Positions 10,146 through 23,561 of a DNA stretch of 64,000 nucleotides are shown here, one piece after another (the stretch's first letter is position 1; each line of letters begins with the position of its first letter). The position numbers and the translations under genes are program-made. Source of the stretch: Paraphysoderma sedebokerense (taxonomy: Eukaryota; Blastocladiomycota; Physodermatomycetes; Physodermatales; Physodermataceae); contig JAHLJZ010000087.1 in assembly GCA_025602915.1 (NCBI GenBank), forward strand, positions 1 through 64,000, given 5' to 3'. The notes beneath the pieces are model-generated. The model did not search any database. It saw only the letters and a list, made by a program, of their open reading frames with translations, and was not told the origin of the DNA.

Positions 10146-12526
10146 TCAGGCCGGGAAACCAGCCACTTCGACATATTTCAACCTCTCTCTCACATCATTC
10201 CTTCTCCTTTGTCCCTTCGATACTCTGAGATACCTACGACATCTAAAATAAAGGAAGACAGCAACAATAATAAGTACTAATATTCCACCAATGATAGTAA
10301 CATTAATGATTTGCTGGATTGTTGCATCCTGTGAACATTTCGATGGAATACATCCAAAAAAAAGTCGATTAATTGTAAGTAAGCCAGTCTGAGATAAATG
10401 GACGTGTCGCGTAGGAAGACGAAATGTACTAACTTCGTCGGCATATCGACACTTTCCTCCACCCTCGACCCAACATCCATCAGTGGACAAATCAGCATAA
10501 TTAAGCCATGCTTTCTCTATATTCTTTTCAATCATTTTGGTAAGTAGAAAATAATTTTGCAATGGCGTTTTTGGAACGGAGAAGAAATAATTTTCAGAGC
10601 ATGATCTTTCACGTGAACTTTGAGTTTTCGTATTCGCATCGTGCCAAGACGATCTGGCTGAGGTAAAAGTCCACTAAGGGTTAACATAAAAACGTTCATC
10701 AGCATTGCAAACGGCGTATTAGAAGCAAAGTCAGAACTAAAACGAGGAACAGCAAAAACTGGATGGCAGCAACATACGTCATGCGGATCGTTTTTACTTT
10801 GACATGCCAAAAAATTTGTTTCTGAACAATTACCAACTTTCCATCTACCTCCTGTTTCAATCCATATCAGTGCACAATTACTCACAGAACCATTTACGGG
10901 CTGTAAGACATCCCAACTCCATAAAGTCCCGGCTACATACTCGCCGAACTTTCCAATTGTCCCTAAATTCATCGCAGGCGTCCCGCCTTGCTCTAAAATG
11001 GGTGGAGATAACGGCATAGATGGAGGAAGGGATTTTATGAAAGGACTCAAACCACATTGAGAAGATTGGAGAATGGTATCATACGTGAAGTTAATAAGAG
11101 GAGGATTATCTGATAGAGAAATGTATTTAGGTGAAAGAGTCTTCGAGGGTGAGAATGGCGGGAAGTTTGGGACTTGCGGAACACGAAGAGACTCTGTACC
11201 GGTAGAATTAATGGTAATTGAACCCAGTTGGAGACAAGGAAATGGTGATGTGACTGACGGCGAGGAAGATGTTGGTTTGGTTTGAAAGCTCGAAACACTT
11301 TGTAGTGACAAGGAAGACTCCGAATCGAAATTCATTAATTCCGATTCGAAAATCGTATCGCTATCTTGTGTTAAGTTATATCCTGTGAATAAGATGTTGG
11401 ACTCTTCCGTTTGTATTTTCCCAAATCCAAATAGAACCCGTCGCCTCGGGGTAGCTGGAGTCGACGGTGATAGTAAATCGAAAGTGCTGGGCCATCCATT
11501 CGAAGAAGAGGCCTGCGCCGTTGCATTTGTGAATAAGTTATAAGTTTTCGATTCTAACGAATCCCGCCAATACGTCGCCGGATTCGCTCTATGTATTTTC
11601 AGTAATTCAGGTGTGAAAACAGAATTTTCAAATGTCCTCCGTATTTTTTCGCTGAGAGCCGGATGTGGCGTCGGTTGTACGAAATTGACAGTGGAAGTAA
11701 TTGAAATCGTTGTGGAGAGGTTCGCGGAATTCGTGGTGACGGTGGGAAATACAGTTGTTGTTGTCGCATTTGGTGGAAGAGGATCAACCTTTAAATCGTT
11801 TAAATTGAATATAATGAATCCAATATCGGAATTGACATCAACTGATGTAGCTGTCATCCATCGCTTGACTGCTTTGAGAATTTTATCAACATCATCAGTT
11901 GAAGAGCAGACCAAGTTATTATTCAGCTTCAGGTCTTCTGTTTCTGTTGGGCGGCTTATTGCGGTTGAAGTGGTAACGGATGGTGTAACCGAACTTACGA
12001 ATGTGGTGGAAGGTAATGTAACCGTGGTTAATATGGATCCTTGGTTTAGACCAGTGGAATTCCATATTACACTTGGACACACCTGCCATTGAATCAGCCT
12101 AGCATCCCAATACAAATCGATCACAATCCTTCTAAATCCCGATAATAATAATCCTTCTATGCTATTAATTCGATCCGTCGTAAAATTCCCACCTGCGAAC
12201 ACAGTTTGCGATAAACTTATTCCTGGCCAAATCACTCGATGGAGTGGAACACTTCCTCTGAGATCTCTTTGATTGCGAAGGGCGTTAGATAAAGTTTTGG
12301 CACTGATAGTAAGAGCTGCTGGAGAGTTTGTAAACCATGGTGTGAAATTGGTTAGACGATTGATGTACGGCTCTGTGAAATCGATTTCAAGCGGATTACT
12401 GTTCATGAGTTGAGAAAATAACAATAAGATAACGGAAACATGAACATAATTGAGCAAGGAAAAGTTGGCTGAATGAAAATGCATAATGCTCTTTGGTAAA
12501 TATGATTGGAATAAATTAATGGCCAA
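10146..12526 (-). CDS. MTC6: MTC6-like lectin-type membrane glycoprotein
   Basis: Resembles fungal Mtc6 (maintenance of telomere capping 6), a single-pass glycoprotein of ill-defined function. Two exons, 10778-12526 and 10146-10673, joined at DPHD/WTFTSA, give 758 aa; an optional in-frame 45-nt intron near 10390-10440 cannot be excluded. A signal peptide is seen whether translation starts at 12526 or at the internal Met (12484). The amino part has the family motif GFRRIVIDLYWDARLIQWQVCPS (residues about 115-138). A central Ser/Thr-rich region carries many N-x-S/T sites. A C-type-lectin-like block follows (LWSWDVLQPVNGSVSNCAL, then RWKVGNCSETNFLACQS), then CWVEGGGKCRYADE and a transmembrane helix (IIGGILVLIIVAVFLYF) with a short basic tail. 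It diverges from the next gene across 514 bp. Confidence 0.8.
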
Positions 12527-13040
12527 AATGGCATTCTCTACGACGGCTTAGTTTACGGAGAAGGGTGATCGAAGACCGAGGACCGACGAAGGGCGTGCTA
12601 ATAGAACAAATATGAGGATCTAATGGTAATGATACATTAATTAGATATAGTGAATCAGTCTCGTTCCTTCTGCATCGTGAGATAAGAGGCTGTTCGGGTG
12701 TGAAAACCAGAGTCCGACGAAAGGCGATTTCTATCTCTCGATTTTTGTCTAAGGACGAAATCTGAATCAGCACTCACCCTCAATTCCAGCGTTATATCTC
12801 TATCGTCGTTGGCTGTATGTTCTATTCATTGCAGGATTGAGTATGGTGAGTTCCCGCTGAATAATGATTGTTGTGCGTTGATGCTACTTCATTAAGAGCA
12901 TGTCCGTCAAAACTCCAATTCGGTCGGGGAGACAACTCCGAAACAAGAGAAAGCAAAAATTGGCCACCGCTACATTTATTACATAGTTGTATTAGTAGGG
13001 CATGCAATAACCGATTGAATCCCCTGTAAGCTCACATCCT
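12527..13040. promoter_or_regulatory. Divergent promoter region (MTC6-like / unknown gene)
   Basis: 514 bp between divergent start codons. No coding frame with recognisable features; contains presumed 5'UTRs and shared promoter. Confidence 0.5.
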
Positions 13041-14079
13041 ATGGCACTTGCTAGAATACGGTCTTCCGATTCTATCGACACTCTTGGTGCAAACCCGGCT
13101 GTCACTCCAGCCGCTATCGACGGTAGAAAAATTCAACAGGAATTGGCAAAGGTCCTGCAATTATTTGGTATGACTTACTGCTTTTAGTGGAATTTATGTT
13201 GTCCTCCTTTATCTTGAGCTGTTCATCTGAAATTTCTTCATATGTAGATGCTGGATCCAATGACCAATCGTTTCTATTATTGACCAAGGTAATAATTGGG
13301 TTTGCCTCATACGATGTTGGAATTTGTGAATTTACAAATCTATTTTACAGATCACTGAATCGGTAGTATTAAATCTTACTACACTCGGGCTCTTCCCTGA
13401 TGATCCATCGCCTCCTCCTGGAATTGTTAATACAAAATCTCGTGCTCGTCTCGATAGACTCTTATTCTGGAAAGCATTGAATGAAGTATGGCTGTACGGA
13501 ATTTCTTGTGCCATGTCATCGTCCTTTTCTGTAGAATTGAGTTTTGAATCCGGCAACACTTCTCCACTATCGGAGTCCAGTGCGGACTTTGCAAAACGAC
13601 AGCACCCTCCCCTCAAACAAAAGACGACAAATTGCCCAATGAGGCAAGCAGAGTTCGAAGATTTGAAAAAGCGAATTGTAAAATATTCAGATATTCTTGA
13701 AGTCTTTGGATTGGTTGATTACGAGATGGGATTGTGGGAAAGTAGTATTATTGAGTTGTTAGACCACGCTATATTTCTTTCGTCACAACCACCGCCTTTT
13801 TCGACAAATCGCTCCGCCCCTGGAAATGCTTCTTGTTTTACTTCGCCGACAATACAGCTTTTGCAGACCGACCCAACTCCAGCTCAAGACTCTGCTCTGC
13901 GGAATTGTCTTGATGTTTTGACCTCCCCTGCTGGAGGATTAAAATTGGGATCAGAAGCAAATGCCAGAAATATGAGCTCATGTTTGGCAGGCCTAGAAGA
14001 AAATAAATTTGGAACGGATTTGAGTACGGCAATGAACGTGGATTCTGACGCTGATACAGAAATACTTGAAGATGTTTGA
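13041..14079 (+). CDS. Hypothetical protein, helical
   Basis: Three exons keep phase: 13041-13167, 13248-13288 (41 nt) and 13351-14079, giving 298 aa. I do not recognise it. The start ATGGCACTTGC opens a frame (ALARIRSSDSIDTLG) that splices cleanly into QQELAKVLQLFDAGSNDQSF and then VVLNLTTLGLFPDD. The rest is helical and mildly acidic, with a central KRIVKYSDILEVFGLVDYEM block and a Ser/Pro-rich middle. It ends with a low-complexity acidic tail (DVNSDADTEILEDV region). No signal peptide or membrane segment. Converges with SEC16 across about 600 bp. Confidence 0.65.
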
Positions 14080-14676
14080 ACGGTTAAAAAATAAGTTTGT
14101 GCCCGGTAAGTTATGTCTTCCTTGATAGTTAGTCTACTGGATGCCAATTCTTTTGATTCTTTAAGTTCAGTACCTTAAACGAATAACAACTTACTGGCAT
14201 AGAATAAACACGTAGTGATTAAATTATTCCTACCAGCAAAACGCAAGATTATCGTTGGCCTTTTATACTACGAACAGTTATTCAGACTATATAACGGCGT
14301 CTAACTAATTTGACCTAAGGTTCTACGGTTTATCGACCTGTGTGCTGCAAATTGTTCATATGACAGTAAATAAGTCATGTAATGTAATTGTATATAGTGA
14401 TTGATGAATTTTCTGACAACCAAGTTTTGGTTCCTGCTTTTATGGAACGACAGAAAATGTTTCAATCTGACGACAATTCAAAGATTCGGTAAAATTTCTT
14501 CCGAACTCGTATTGATCCAAAACAACAAAATCCAATCAAGAACAAATTAGTGTAAATATAATATACATATAACATGAGCATTAAAAAAGCGTCAATTAAA
14601 CTTCTGAATCCACGGGCCTCTATAAACTTCCACAACTGACAACACGGATTTTTTTCTATTGGTTTCAGTTTCTAAG
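14080..14676. other. Convergent 3' intergenic region
   Basis: Between the ends of the unknown gene (+) and SEC16 (-). AT-rich, no open frame of interest; presumably two 3'UTRs. Confidence 0.5.
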
Positions 14677-17600
14677 CTATTGTCCATTCGCATTCTCGCT
14701 TTCATTAGAATTTTCCACTTCGTTCCCAGAAGCAGACCAACTGCCATAATCAAATCCGGTATACCCGGAACTCACATTCTGACTTAAACCGGAAGGGATG
14801 GTAGGTGTGAAAACCCTAACTTGTCCTTGACCTCCAATTCCACTGGATTGATTCCCAGCTCCATTTGTATCGACACCTCCTCCAAGCAAATTAGTCACCG
14901 GAGCCACAGGTAAGAAGTTAGCAGCCGCGGGCGGGGCATTTCCAGGACCACTTGAGCCACCAGAGGGATTCAGCACATCAACATATTTCGACCGTCCCCG
15001 AAGCCTAGTACCTCCTAGTGCAGCCCCGTACGTTTGGGAATTGCTTAAGCTATTAGGAATAGGCGTGCTGCCACGACTAGGTGGAAGTCCGCCGACGGGA
15101 GTTCCTACTCTTGAAGGTTGAGCGCTAGGAGCCGGCGTCGGGTTCGGACCAGTTGGAACGCTCGGGGTTGTAGCACGAGGCGGGGGAGGTAGTGGACTTT
15201 CTTTCTGTTCATCGGCAGGTGCCTGTACCGAAAATCAAAGCGTCATTAATTCAAGCAACTTTCTTGGTGTGACAAAACACAGCACATACATTTTTGTTCA
15301 CCCATTTCTTCAATTTCTCGTCGTAGTAGAATTGATTGGTTTCCCCCAAGTTAGCTTTCACAGCTTTTTTACCGGATGCATCACTAGATTTGCGGCCGCC
15401 GCCAAACGGCAGTGCGCTTTTGAGGAACCCAAAAATTGATCCCGAAACTTCATCTATAAAGTGACACAAAAAATAATATCGTTTAATTATATCACGTAGG
15501 GTAAAGGCAGTTGGTGACCAGAAATCTTACTTTTACTGGGTCCTTCATCGTTTTTACCGTCGCCCTTCAATCCCGCATCTTTCGCTGTCGAGTTATCACT
15601 ATTTGCTTGGGCTGGCGTAGATGATTCCTTTTTAGAGGAAGTGTTTCCCAATCCTAAATCATCGTCCATATCATCGAAATAATCTCTTCGCTTTGATGGC
15701 GCCGGTTCTTGCTGAGTGGTTTGGGCCATAGGCTGTTGCTGTAATTGGGATTGAGGCTGCGAAGAGGGATCTTGATAAGATGGCGACACTTGGGACTGAT
15801 ACGAATCAGTATAGCCGGGTTGGTTGTAAGGTTGAGACGAGTAAGGTTGATTTCGACCTTGGGGAGGATAGTTAGAGCTGGAATTGAGCACGTTTGCACT
15901 AGAGTATCCAGAGTATCCATATTGAGTTTGATCTGCATTGTCTGGTTGGCTTGAAGATTGCTCATAATACCCGTGAGAATATCCATAAGACTGCGTCTGT
16001 GCAGTACTAGTTGCAGTGCTTGTAGCAGACGTTTGCTGCTGAGATTGATATTGATGCCCTGGCGCAGCTTGAGAAACATAGCCTGAGTATCCATATCCAA
16101 CGGCGTTTGTGGTTGAGGTTGCTTCGACTGTAGAACTTGAATATCCACTATACTGAGATTCCGTGTAGCTTTGGCTGGCATTCGGTGACACCAGAGAATT
16201 GGAAGCAGGGACAATACTAGATCCTGCCGCTGACGACACGGACGTCTTGAATCCGTCCGGGCTTTTTGATCTCAATTTACTTGGAGGCGGGGTAAACGTT
16301 CGCGTCCCTGTCACTGACCCAGGTCTCGACATGCTTCCAAGTCCACTCATAAACTGCGCAGTTGCCGCTTTCTTCAATCCTAGCCCTCCCCTAGTGGCTG
16401 GTACACCTGCATTGCTTACTCCCACTCCATTCACAGAACCATTCGCACCACTTGGGACATCTTCTCCTGTCACGAACTTATCCATTGTCCTATTCATTGC
16501 ATCAAAAATCGAGTCTTTGTTGATTTTGTTCAATCCCAATGTTTTGGCAAACCATGAACCAGCACTTGATTTATCGCCGGAATTAGAAGCATCAAAATTG
16601 ACGTTACCCAGCATATCAGATAACGTTTCAAGAGATAAAATTAGAGTCGGGTTAATATAACTATAACCGTAGTCTTGCATTTGAATGCTCGAAGTATCTG
16701 GTCCAGCCGTTGTAGGAGTTGAATACTGTGGAGTCTGCGGCGTATGTTGGTTTGGTGGAGGAGGACTGCTTAAGCTAAATGCGGCAGTGAACCATCGCAA
16801 TGAATAACCTAAACTTTCGCAGTATTTTCTGGATTGCTCCAGAAGTCCCATGTCAGCCAGTAAGCTGGCGTAAGCAATTTTATAAGCTTGAAAATGAGGC
16901 AAAAAAGTGCCTTGAACATTGGGTGTCAATGGTGGACTCGAGGTTCCGTTGATTGTTGCGAATTTATCGTTCGAATTGACCGGCATTGCAATCATACCGC
17001 CATCTTGACATGATAATATAAATTCCCAAATTTCAGTTAGCTGGAAAGCCAAGATGTTGTGGTGAATTGTAGACGGTTTTTTAATATGGTCGGCCGTTAA
17101 TAAAACTTGTCGGCAATTCGGATGATCAAGTCCGGAAATTTTAGACGTGGCCGGAGAAAGCAGATGGCTAACGACAGAATGAATTGATGGTTAACCTTTA
17201 AGATCTAGGTTAAAATTGCATTAACTCATACTAACCAAATGGCAGCTGCATCTAATCGTCCATAGTGTCTTAATCTATCCCCCATGGTTGTTAAAACGTT
17301 GGACTGATCGGATACATTATTTGCCAAAATCAACAATAGCGCCTCTTTCCAGATAGACAATTGCGACGAATTCAAAACTACATCTTTTTCAGGGGATGGG
17401 AATACTTCGCCGACTGTATATCTGAATTAGAGCGTTGTGTGTAAAACAGAACGCAAAGAAAGCAAACATACCGGCATCTTTTCCAACAGGGGCAAATAAT
17501 TGATAGATCATTCTTAAGCAGCATTTCCGCATATGGGTATAACTCCCGTCTGAAATTCCTTTGCCTAATTCATTCAAATCATTTTCGCTTGCGCTTGCAC

Positions 17601-20600
17601 TTTCATCGCCTAAGCTTCTGGTAAAGCGCTTAACAGTTTCAACCCAAACGTCTTTACTGACACAACTAGCAATCAATAAGGCGTGTGGATATAATCCTTT
17701 CTCGTTGGCAAATTTCACAGCTTCAATTCGTTTGCCCATTACCAAAAATTGGTACATCATGAAAAGATCACGCGACAACCCACCGACAGAATTGGTAGTG
17801 GTCGAACCATGAGATGACGACGACAGGGAGGCTGAGATGATTGTTTCGGAAGGAACCATGGTGCTGGTCAGGTAAGGCGTCGTTGTGGAAGAGGGCGGTG
17901 GCGACGACGTAGAATTAGATGGGATTAGCAATGGTTTCACCATATTTAGCAATAACTCAACCATTAACTCATCGTTGCTTCTCGCTTTTTCTTCTTTCTC
18001 AGCTGAAGCAATGCCATTACTATTAACGGAAATACTACTGTTCGTACTGTCAATTGATCCACTCTTCTTATGGTTTGATCCAGCGCCGCCAGACGACAGC
18101 CAGTCTAAAGCATTGAACGATCCACCCCGCTTATGCAATCCAAAGCTCCCAGCTAGCTTTTTAACATTACTTGTAGATGGGTTAGCGACAAAGGAAGCAG
18201 AGATATTCGAAACGATGGATTTGAGCCATAACAACAGTATTTTTCTGTCTTGGCAGCATACTAGTTCACCTTGATCTGAGGTTTGATCTGGTGACGATGA
18301 GCCAACTTGGTCATTTTGAGAAAATGATTGTGGATTCTCAACTTGATAACGGTCCATCAAAACTTGAATTTCTGCATCGTTTTGTGCCTCCCACACTTTG
18401 AGAATATCTAGGATTGCCTTCTTCTTGCTTTCGATATACGATTCCTTTTCCTTTTGCTTTGCGGTAACATCACCACAACTGATCAAAGGACCAACATTGC
18501 TCCATTCTTTGATCCTCCTCAAAATATCAAGTTCTTTTTGAGAGACTCCGAAACCGCCATCGGTAATGCCAACAATATTTTGGACAGCTTTAATGGCTAT
18601 TTCTCCTGGATAAACTTTCAATGTTCCATTCTGGTTGGAACTAATACCATCACCTGACTTATTGATGCCGGGTGACGAACTATACCTAAACGTAGCTTTT
18701 GGGAACATGACCACAACCTTGCCAGTCGCCGTGAAATTCAAAATCGGAATCCGAGCTGGTTGATGTTCAGGTAGGCGCTCTGATGGATGCGAAGGTCCGC
18801 GATGAGTCGGGACCTGCTGTGAGGATGATGAGACTGGTTGAGGGGTGTTATATTCAGAATATTGGTTTTGATTTGGCTGCTGGTAGGACGAATACTCAGC
18901 TGTGGACGTATATAATGGCATTGAATTATTCTGATCGAACCCTGCTTGGTTGTAGACTTGTCCCATAAATCCCGGGTCCTGTTGCTGATAATTATAGGCA
19001 TTTTGGTAATATCCAGTATTGAGATCGACATTAGCGTTTGGATCGTAATACGCACTAGCCTGCCCGGTTGTATTAGATAGCGGCATACTCTGATAAGTTC
19101 CACTTGTTGCGGAGTGAGCCCCTGTTGTCCCTCCCGTTTTATTATCTCTGACAGGAGATATCTGACTTGAGGAAATTTGAGTTCCCGACGGAACAGGGGT
19201 CCCGCAAAGGTTGCAGAAACGGCTAAAACTAGCTAACTCAACTCCACATGTCTGGCATTTGATAATCGGCGATTGATTTTCGTATCCAGAATTTTTGGAA
19301 AAACTTGGAGTAGGAGTGACACTTCTATCGGAATAAATCGATCCAGTACCGTTGCCTCCAGTATTTCGGGGTTTATATGTGGCCTCCGAATCAACTGAGA
19401 ATGAAGACGAAGCAGGAGAGCTGGCGTACGTTCCTTCTGCACCATTAGACGAATAAGAAAGGATTTGGGAAGTTTGATACTGAGACTGGGGCTGATAATT
19501 GTAGGAGTGGTCTTGGTTCGGTACTGGAATCGGAGCGGAAGAATTGGATGCAACTCCGGTGTGTGTAGTACTTGCAACTCCATAAGCATAATTATACTCA
19601 GCTGAACCTATATTAGGGGTCGCACCACCCTGAACCGGATTCTGATTAGAGGACAATCCAATATTAGTGCCAACACCGTCCCCAAATTCCGTACTTTCGT
19701 TTAGAGTCGTCAAATTCTTCAACGGCGACGGTGTGCTGATACTCCTTTTCCTTACGGGTAGAGATGCATATACGTTCGTAGGAGGTGCAGAGTTCGATCT
19801 TGTGGGAGCTAATGGCGTCGGAGTTGGAACCGACTGGGTGGGCGTGGGAATGTTAGACGTCGGTGAATTGGCAAGATCTTGGTTATTATAAGAAGCGAAT
19901 GTTGAGAAGTCTTGCTGCGGCTGACTAAACGTAGACGGAGAACCTTGATAATAACCTGATACCATCGCATTCTGCGATGTGAGGTCAGTCGACATTGGCA
20001 TCGACGATGTCGGAACAGAGGATGTGGGAGGCACGAAAGTCTGATATCTACGGGCTCCGGATCCAACGATGCCGGCTGAAGTAACAGGTGGCGTACTTGA
20101 TGGGCGATGTTGCGGAACGGATTGGAGTGACGGAACGGATACCGATGGTCCGATTGATGTCCCATTAATATTCTCATTAGAGGGTGCGATAAAACTCTGG
20201 CCGAAGGGAGGCGATGGCATTATGTTTGATTGAGGAGGGGTGCTCGAGGGACGTTGATGCGGTGAAATAATTGGTTGTGAGGAATAAATAGCAGCGGATC
20301 CCACTGATGTGACATTGGCAGCTATATTAGGGCCAGAAGGAACAAAACTCTGACTCAAAGGAGACGACGGGCTCCGATTTGATTGAGGTGGCGTGCTTGA
20401 GGGACGTTGAGGCGGCGCAGATATGGGCTGTGACGATTGCGATAATGTCCTTGTAGATCTAGTTGTCAAAGGAACAGATGATGTAGAATAATTCGTATAT
20501 CCTGGTGGATTGGAAGTCGCGAAGACAGCAGATTGAGGAGGGGTACTTGAAGGCCGTTGGATTGGGGCAGCCATTACCGGAGGACTGTTTGAAAACATTT

Positions 20601-23561
20601 GTTGAGTTGGGGTAACGTCATTCATAGATGGTGTCGCGGACACGGGTGAATTCATCGAAGCGTTTGAATAAGTAATATAAGAGTCGTATTTTGATGATAC
20701 CAGCGGTGTTGCAGCTGCTTGTGTTTTGTTACTTTGACCCGATCTAGCTGTTGAATCTATTTGTGTATATGACGGTTCTGGAACTGCCTGACCATATCCA
20801 TGCCAACCCTCCTGACCATTCTGCTGAAGGTAATCGACGGGCATTTGGGTTTGACTCGTATCACTCGCTGGAAGAGAACTTGTAGCGTTCTTATCCATAT
20901 TACTCTGAATGAAAGACCCACCGCTTGCGACAAATCCATGCGTAGTCGGTTTTGGGGACGAAGAGGTAGATGATTGATATACTGAATACATTGATGCAGT
21001 ATCGCCCATTGCATACATATTTGAGCTTGAAGAGTAAGACTCTGACAGTGACGTCGAAAGGTGAGATGCTGGATACTGTGACTGTGAAGTTGTTAAAGGA
21101 TATGAGTCAGCTAGGTGACTAGCCACATTCGCATTAGACGCCTCGGTGAAATTATCGTTTTCGGTTGGTCCTATAAATTATAGTACACAGACAAGAAAAG
21201 ATGATGGTGGAAGAAACACCGCCCCGAAAAAAGAGCAATATTTGAATACACTGCATGATTTTTTATAGTTGCTAGGAGAAGATATAAATTAGGAACAAAC
21301 CAATCCCATTGACCCCAAGTCGATCATTTACAGGACCTGGTGTTGCCTGCTCTGGTACACTTTTCGATGCATTGGATATGACATCAAACGGATCGGTTTG
21401 AGAAACTGAAATGTGTAGATGAACAAGTAAAGAAAAAACTTAATATATAACTGACGAGGATTATGAATTACCGATGGATCGATCGGGAAAGTTAATAACT
21501 ACCGGTGTTATCCAAGGAGCTATCCCTCGTGTTATACTCTGGTATCTGGTTATCCATTAACGCAGTGGAAACTATATTGGACGCGGGTTGGCCCCACTGC
21601 TGTGGATCCGTGGAAGCAGAGTAGGAAGACGCGGTCATATCTTTCATCGCCACTGTGGATGCAAATGCACCCGATGATTGCATCTGAGAAGTAGCGATGT
21701 CGGTGGCGAACATATCGGCAGCAGTCTGATCTGGTTGTGGCATTGAGAAGAACGATGCAGAACCTGCAACAAAGGATATTAATAATGATGAAATTAATAG
21801 TATTTGAATTGTGCACTTATAATCGAAAATAAATGGCGAACGATTAACAGATCAATGGAGATGGATGAATGAAAACATACTGTTACTGCCATTGTCACCA
21901 AACAATCCACTAACATCATTACTTCTTGTCTGTTTGACTGAATAATCAATTTCTTTTTGCACGCTCTGACTTCCGTTTTCGCCTAATTTCAACTTTTCAC
22001 TCCCACTGGAATTCGGCTTTCCTGAAGTGGTAAAGTTTGTTGAATCAGGAGCAACCTTCATCTGATTTACCCCAAACACCAAGTCATCCAAGTCCGCAAT
22101 TTCATTTGGACTCGCTTGAGTTTGAGAATCTAAAGATTCTGATGCATTTTTTGGTTCCGTTTTATGATTAGAAGCAACTGTTGAGTTGGTTATATCTTCA
22201 AATTCGTCAAGAATACCTGATTCATCGGTTTGAGCCGGCGTATAATCTGTCGTACCCGACTTAACATTCGGCTCAACAGACGCTTTATCTATCTTCTGAT
22301 CAGTAGAAATCTCGCCGCTAGTGTTCTCTTCACGGTGAGTTTCGGGCTTCGTAAAAGATCCTGTCTCTGCGGTGGAATCCTCGATAACCGCAGGGATAGT
22401 GGCCGGAGTAGTTTCCGACCCAAATTCTGGTACCATGCTTTGAATAACATTGGAGTGAGCAGAATTTGCTCCGACCGAGGCTACGGCAGCCGAAGTTGGG
22501 TAAGAATACTCGTAATATCCGCTGTGTTGTCCACCTGTTGTGCTATACTGCTGGGATGTATCGTATGATTGAGTTGTCGCAGTGTCTGAGACCAAATGCT
22601 GAGCAGATTGCCGTTCTTGATATTGTGTAGAATCATACTCTTGATGATGGGTAGACCCGGGTTGAGGAGCAGGAGCATGAGCAGACTGATACTGATCGTA
22701 TTGATAATTCTCATTCAGAGTACTATTGTAATTCTGCGTATTATCAGTGTAATAAGCAGATTGTTGGTACTGGTATTGTTGGTAGGTGGAATAATCAGTT
22801 TGCGCCTGATATGTTACTCCATTCATATCAGTGTAACCTTGCTGAGGTTGACCCTCCGGTTGAGGATACTGATCAGAATAACCGGGTTGAAAAGATTGAG
22901 GAGATACGCCGTACATCTGGTTTTGAGAGTAATTATAGTCATAATTGTAAGATGAAGCGGCTAACTCAGAGGAATTTGTAGGAAGGGTAGATTGCTGTTC
23001 GTACGAGGGTTGCTCGTACGAGTATTGCGCTTGATACTGTTGCTGCGCAGCAGGTATACTTGAGCCTATGTTATCGAAGAAGGACGAGGAATCTGGCCCA
23101 GCAAAAAGAGTCTGAGTTGTCGGCTGTTCGGCGAAAGGGGGAGGGGACGAAACCTGCGGTGCAGTATTCAATGACGGATTTGGTGGAGATGGGGAGGTCG
23201 ACGGGAATGATGCAACAGGTGTTGACATAAACGGTTGCGAAGAGGATGTATCTGTTGAGTGGCTAAATAGAGAGGAAGCATCGTTTGTGAACAAATTAGA
23301 AGCTTCTCCTACTACTTGCTGTTGTTGCGGTTGCTGCGATGGAGAAGCAGCGAGAGGGCGAGAGGGAGGGGAATTGGGATTTTGAGGAGGAGACGAATGA
23401 GAGTTTGTAGTCGGAGGAGGCGGCGATGCATTAGAGTTTTGAGGGATGGCATCAAAGAAGGAAGTGGATGAGGTAGGATCGGGGCCGCCGAATAAGGAGG
23501 ACGTGTCAGCAAATTGCTGGTTGTTGTTGTTGTTGTTGTAATTCATCCCCGAGCCAGCCAT
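14677..23561 (-). CDS. SEC16: Sec16, COPII coat assembly scaffold
   Basis: Organises ER exit sites by binding Sec23, Sec24, Sec13 and Sar1. Eight exons keep phase: 21881-23561, 21503-21763, 21301-21405, 17472-21170, 17236-17413, 15531-17167, 15290-15453 and 14677-15222, giving about 2756 aa. Residues 1-1490 are disordered, rich in Gln, Ser, Pro and Tyr, with repeated SLF and SFFD motifs near the N-terminus. The central conserved domain begins near residue 1490 (KVVVMFPKATFRY, VYPGEIAI) and runs to about 2110. It includes KRIEAVKFANEKGLYPHALL and WKEALLLILANN, the alpha-solenoid that pairs with Sec13. The C-terminal conserved block reads KKAVKANLGETNQFYYDEKL (about residues 2545-2570), the Sec23-binding region, followed by a Pro-rich tail with RGRSKYVDVLNPS. 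A CxxC...CxxC zinc ribbon near residue 1320 is unusual. The start at MAGSGMNYNN fits; an in-frame upstream Met at 23738 would add 59 residues. Confidence 0.93.
20070..20560 (-). repeat. Imperfect ~50-residue tandem repeat inside SEC16
   Basis: Four copies of the peptide core RPSSTPP (usually QRPSSTPPQS), encoded near 20083, 20229, 20381 and 20531 and spaced 146-152 nt apart. Parts of the flanking SQSF/GQSF segments repeat as well. This points to internal tandem duplication in the disordered N-terminal half. Confidence 0.75.

Noticed and set aside
11613-12092. 159-codon plus-strand frame opposite the MTC6-like gene
   Set aside because: Antisense shadow of a Ser/Thr-rich coding exon.
16199-16660. 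153-codon plus-strand frame opposite SEC16
   Set aside because: Antisense shadow of a Sec16 exon supported by conserved motifs.
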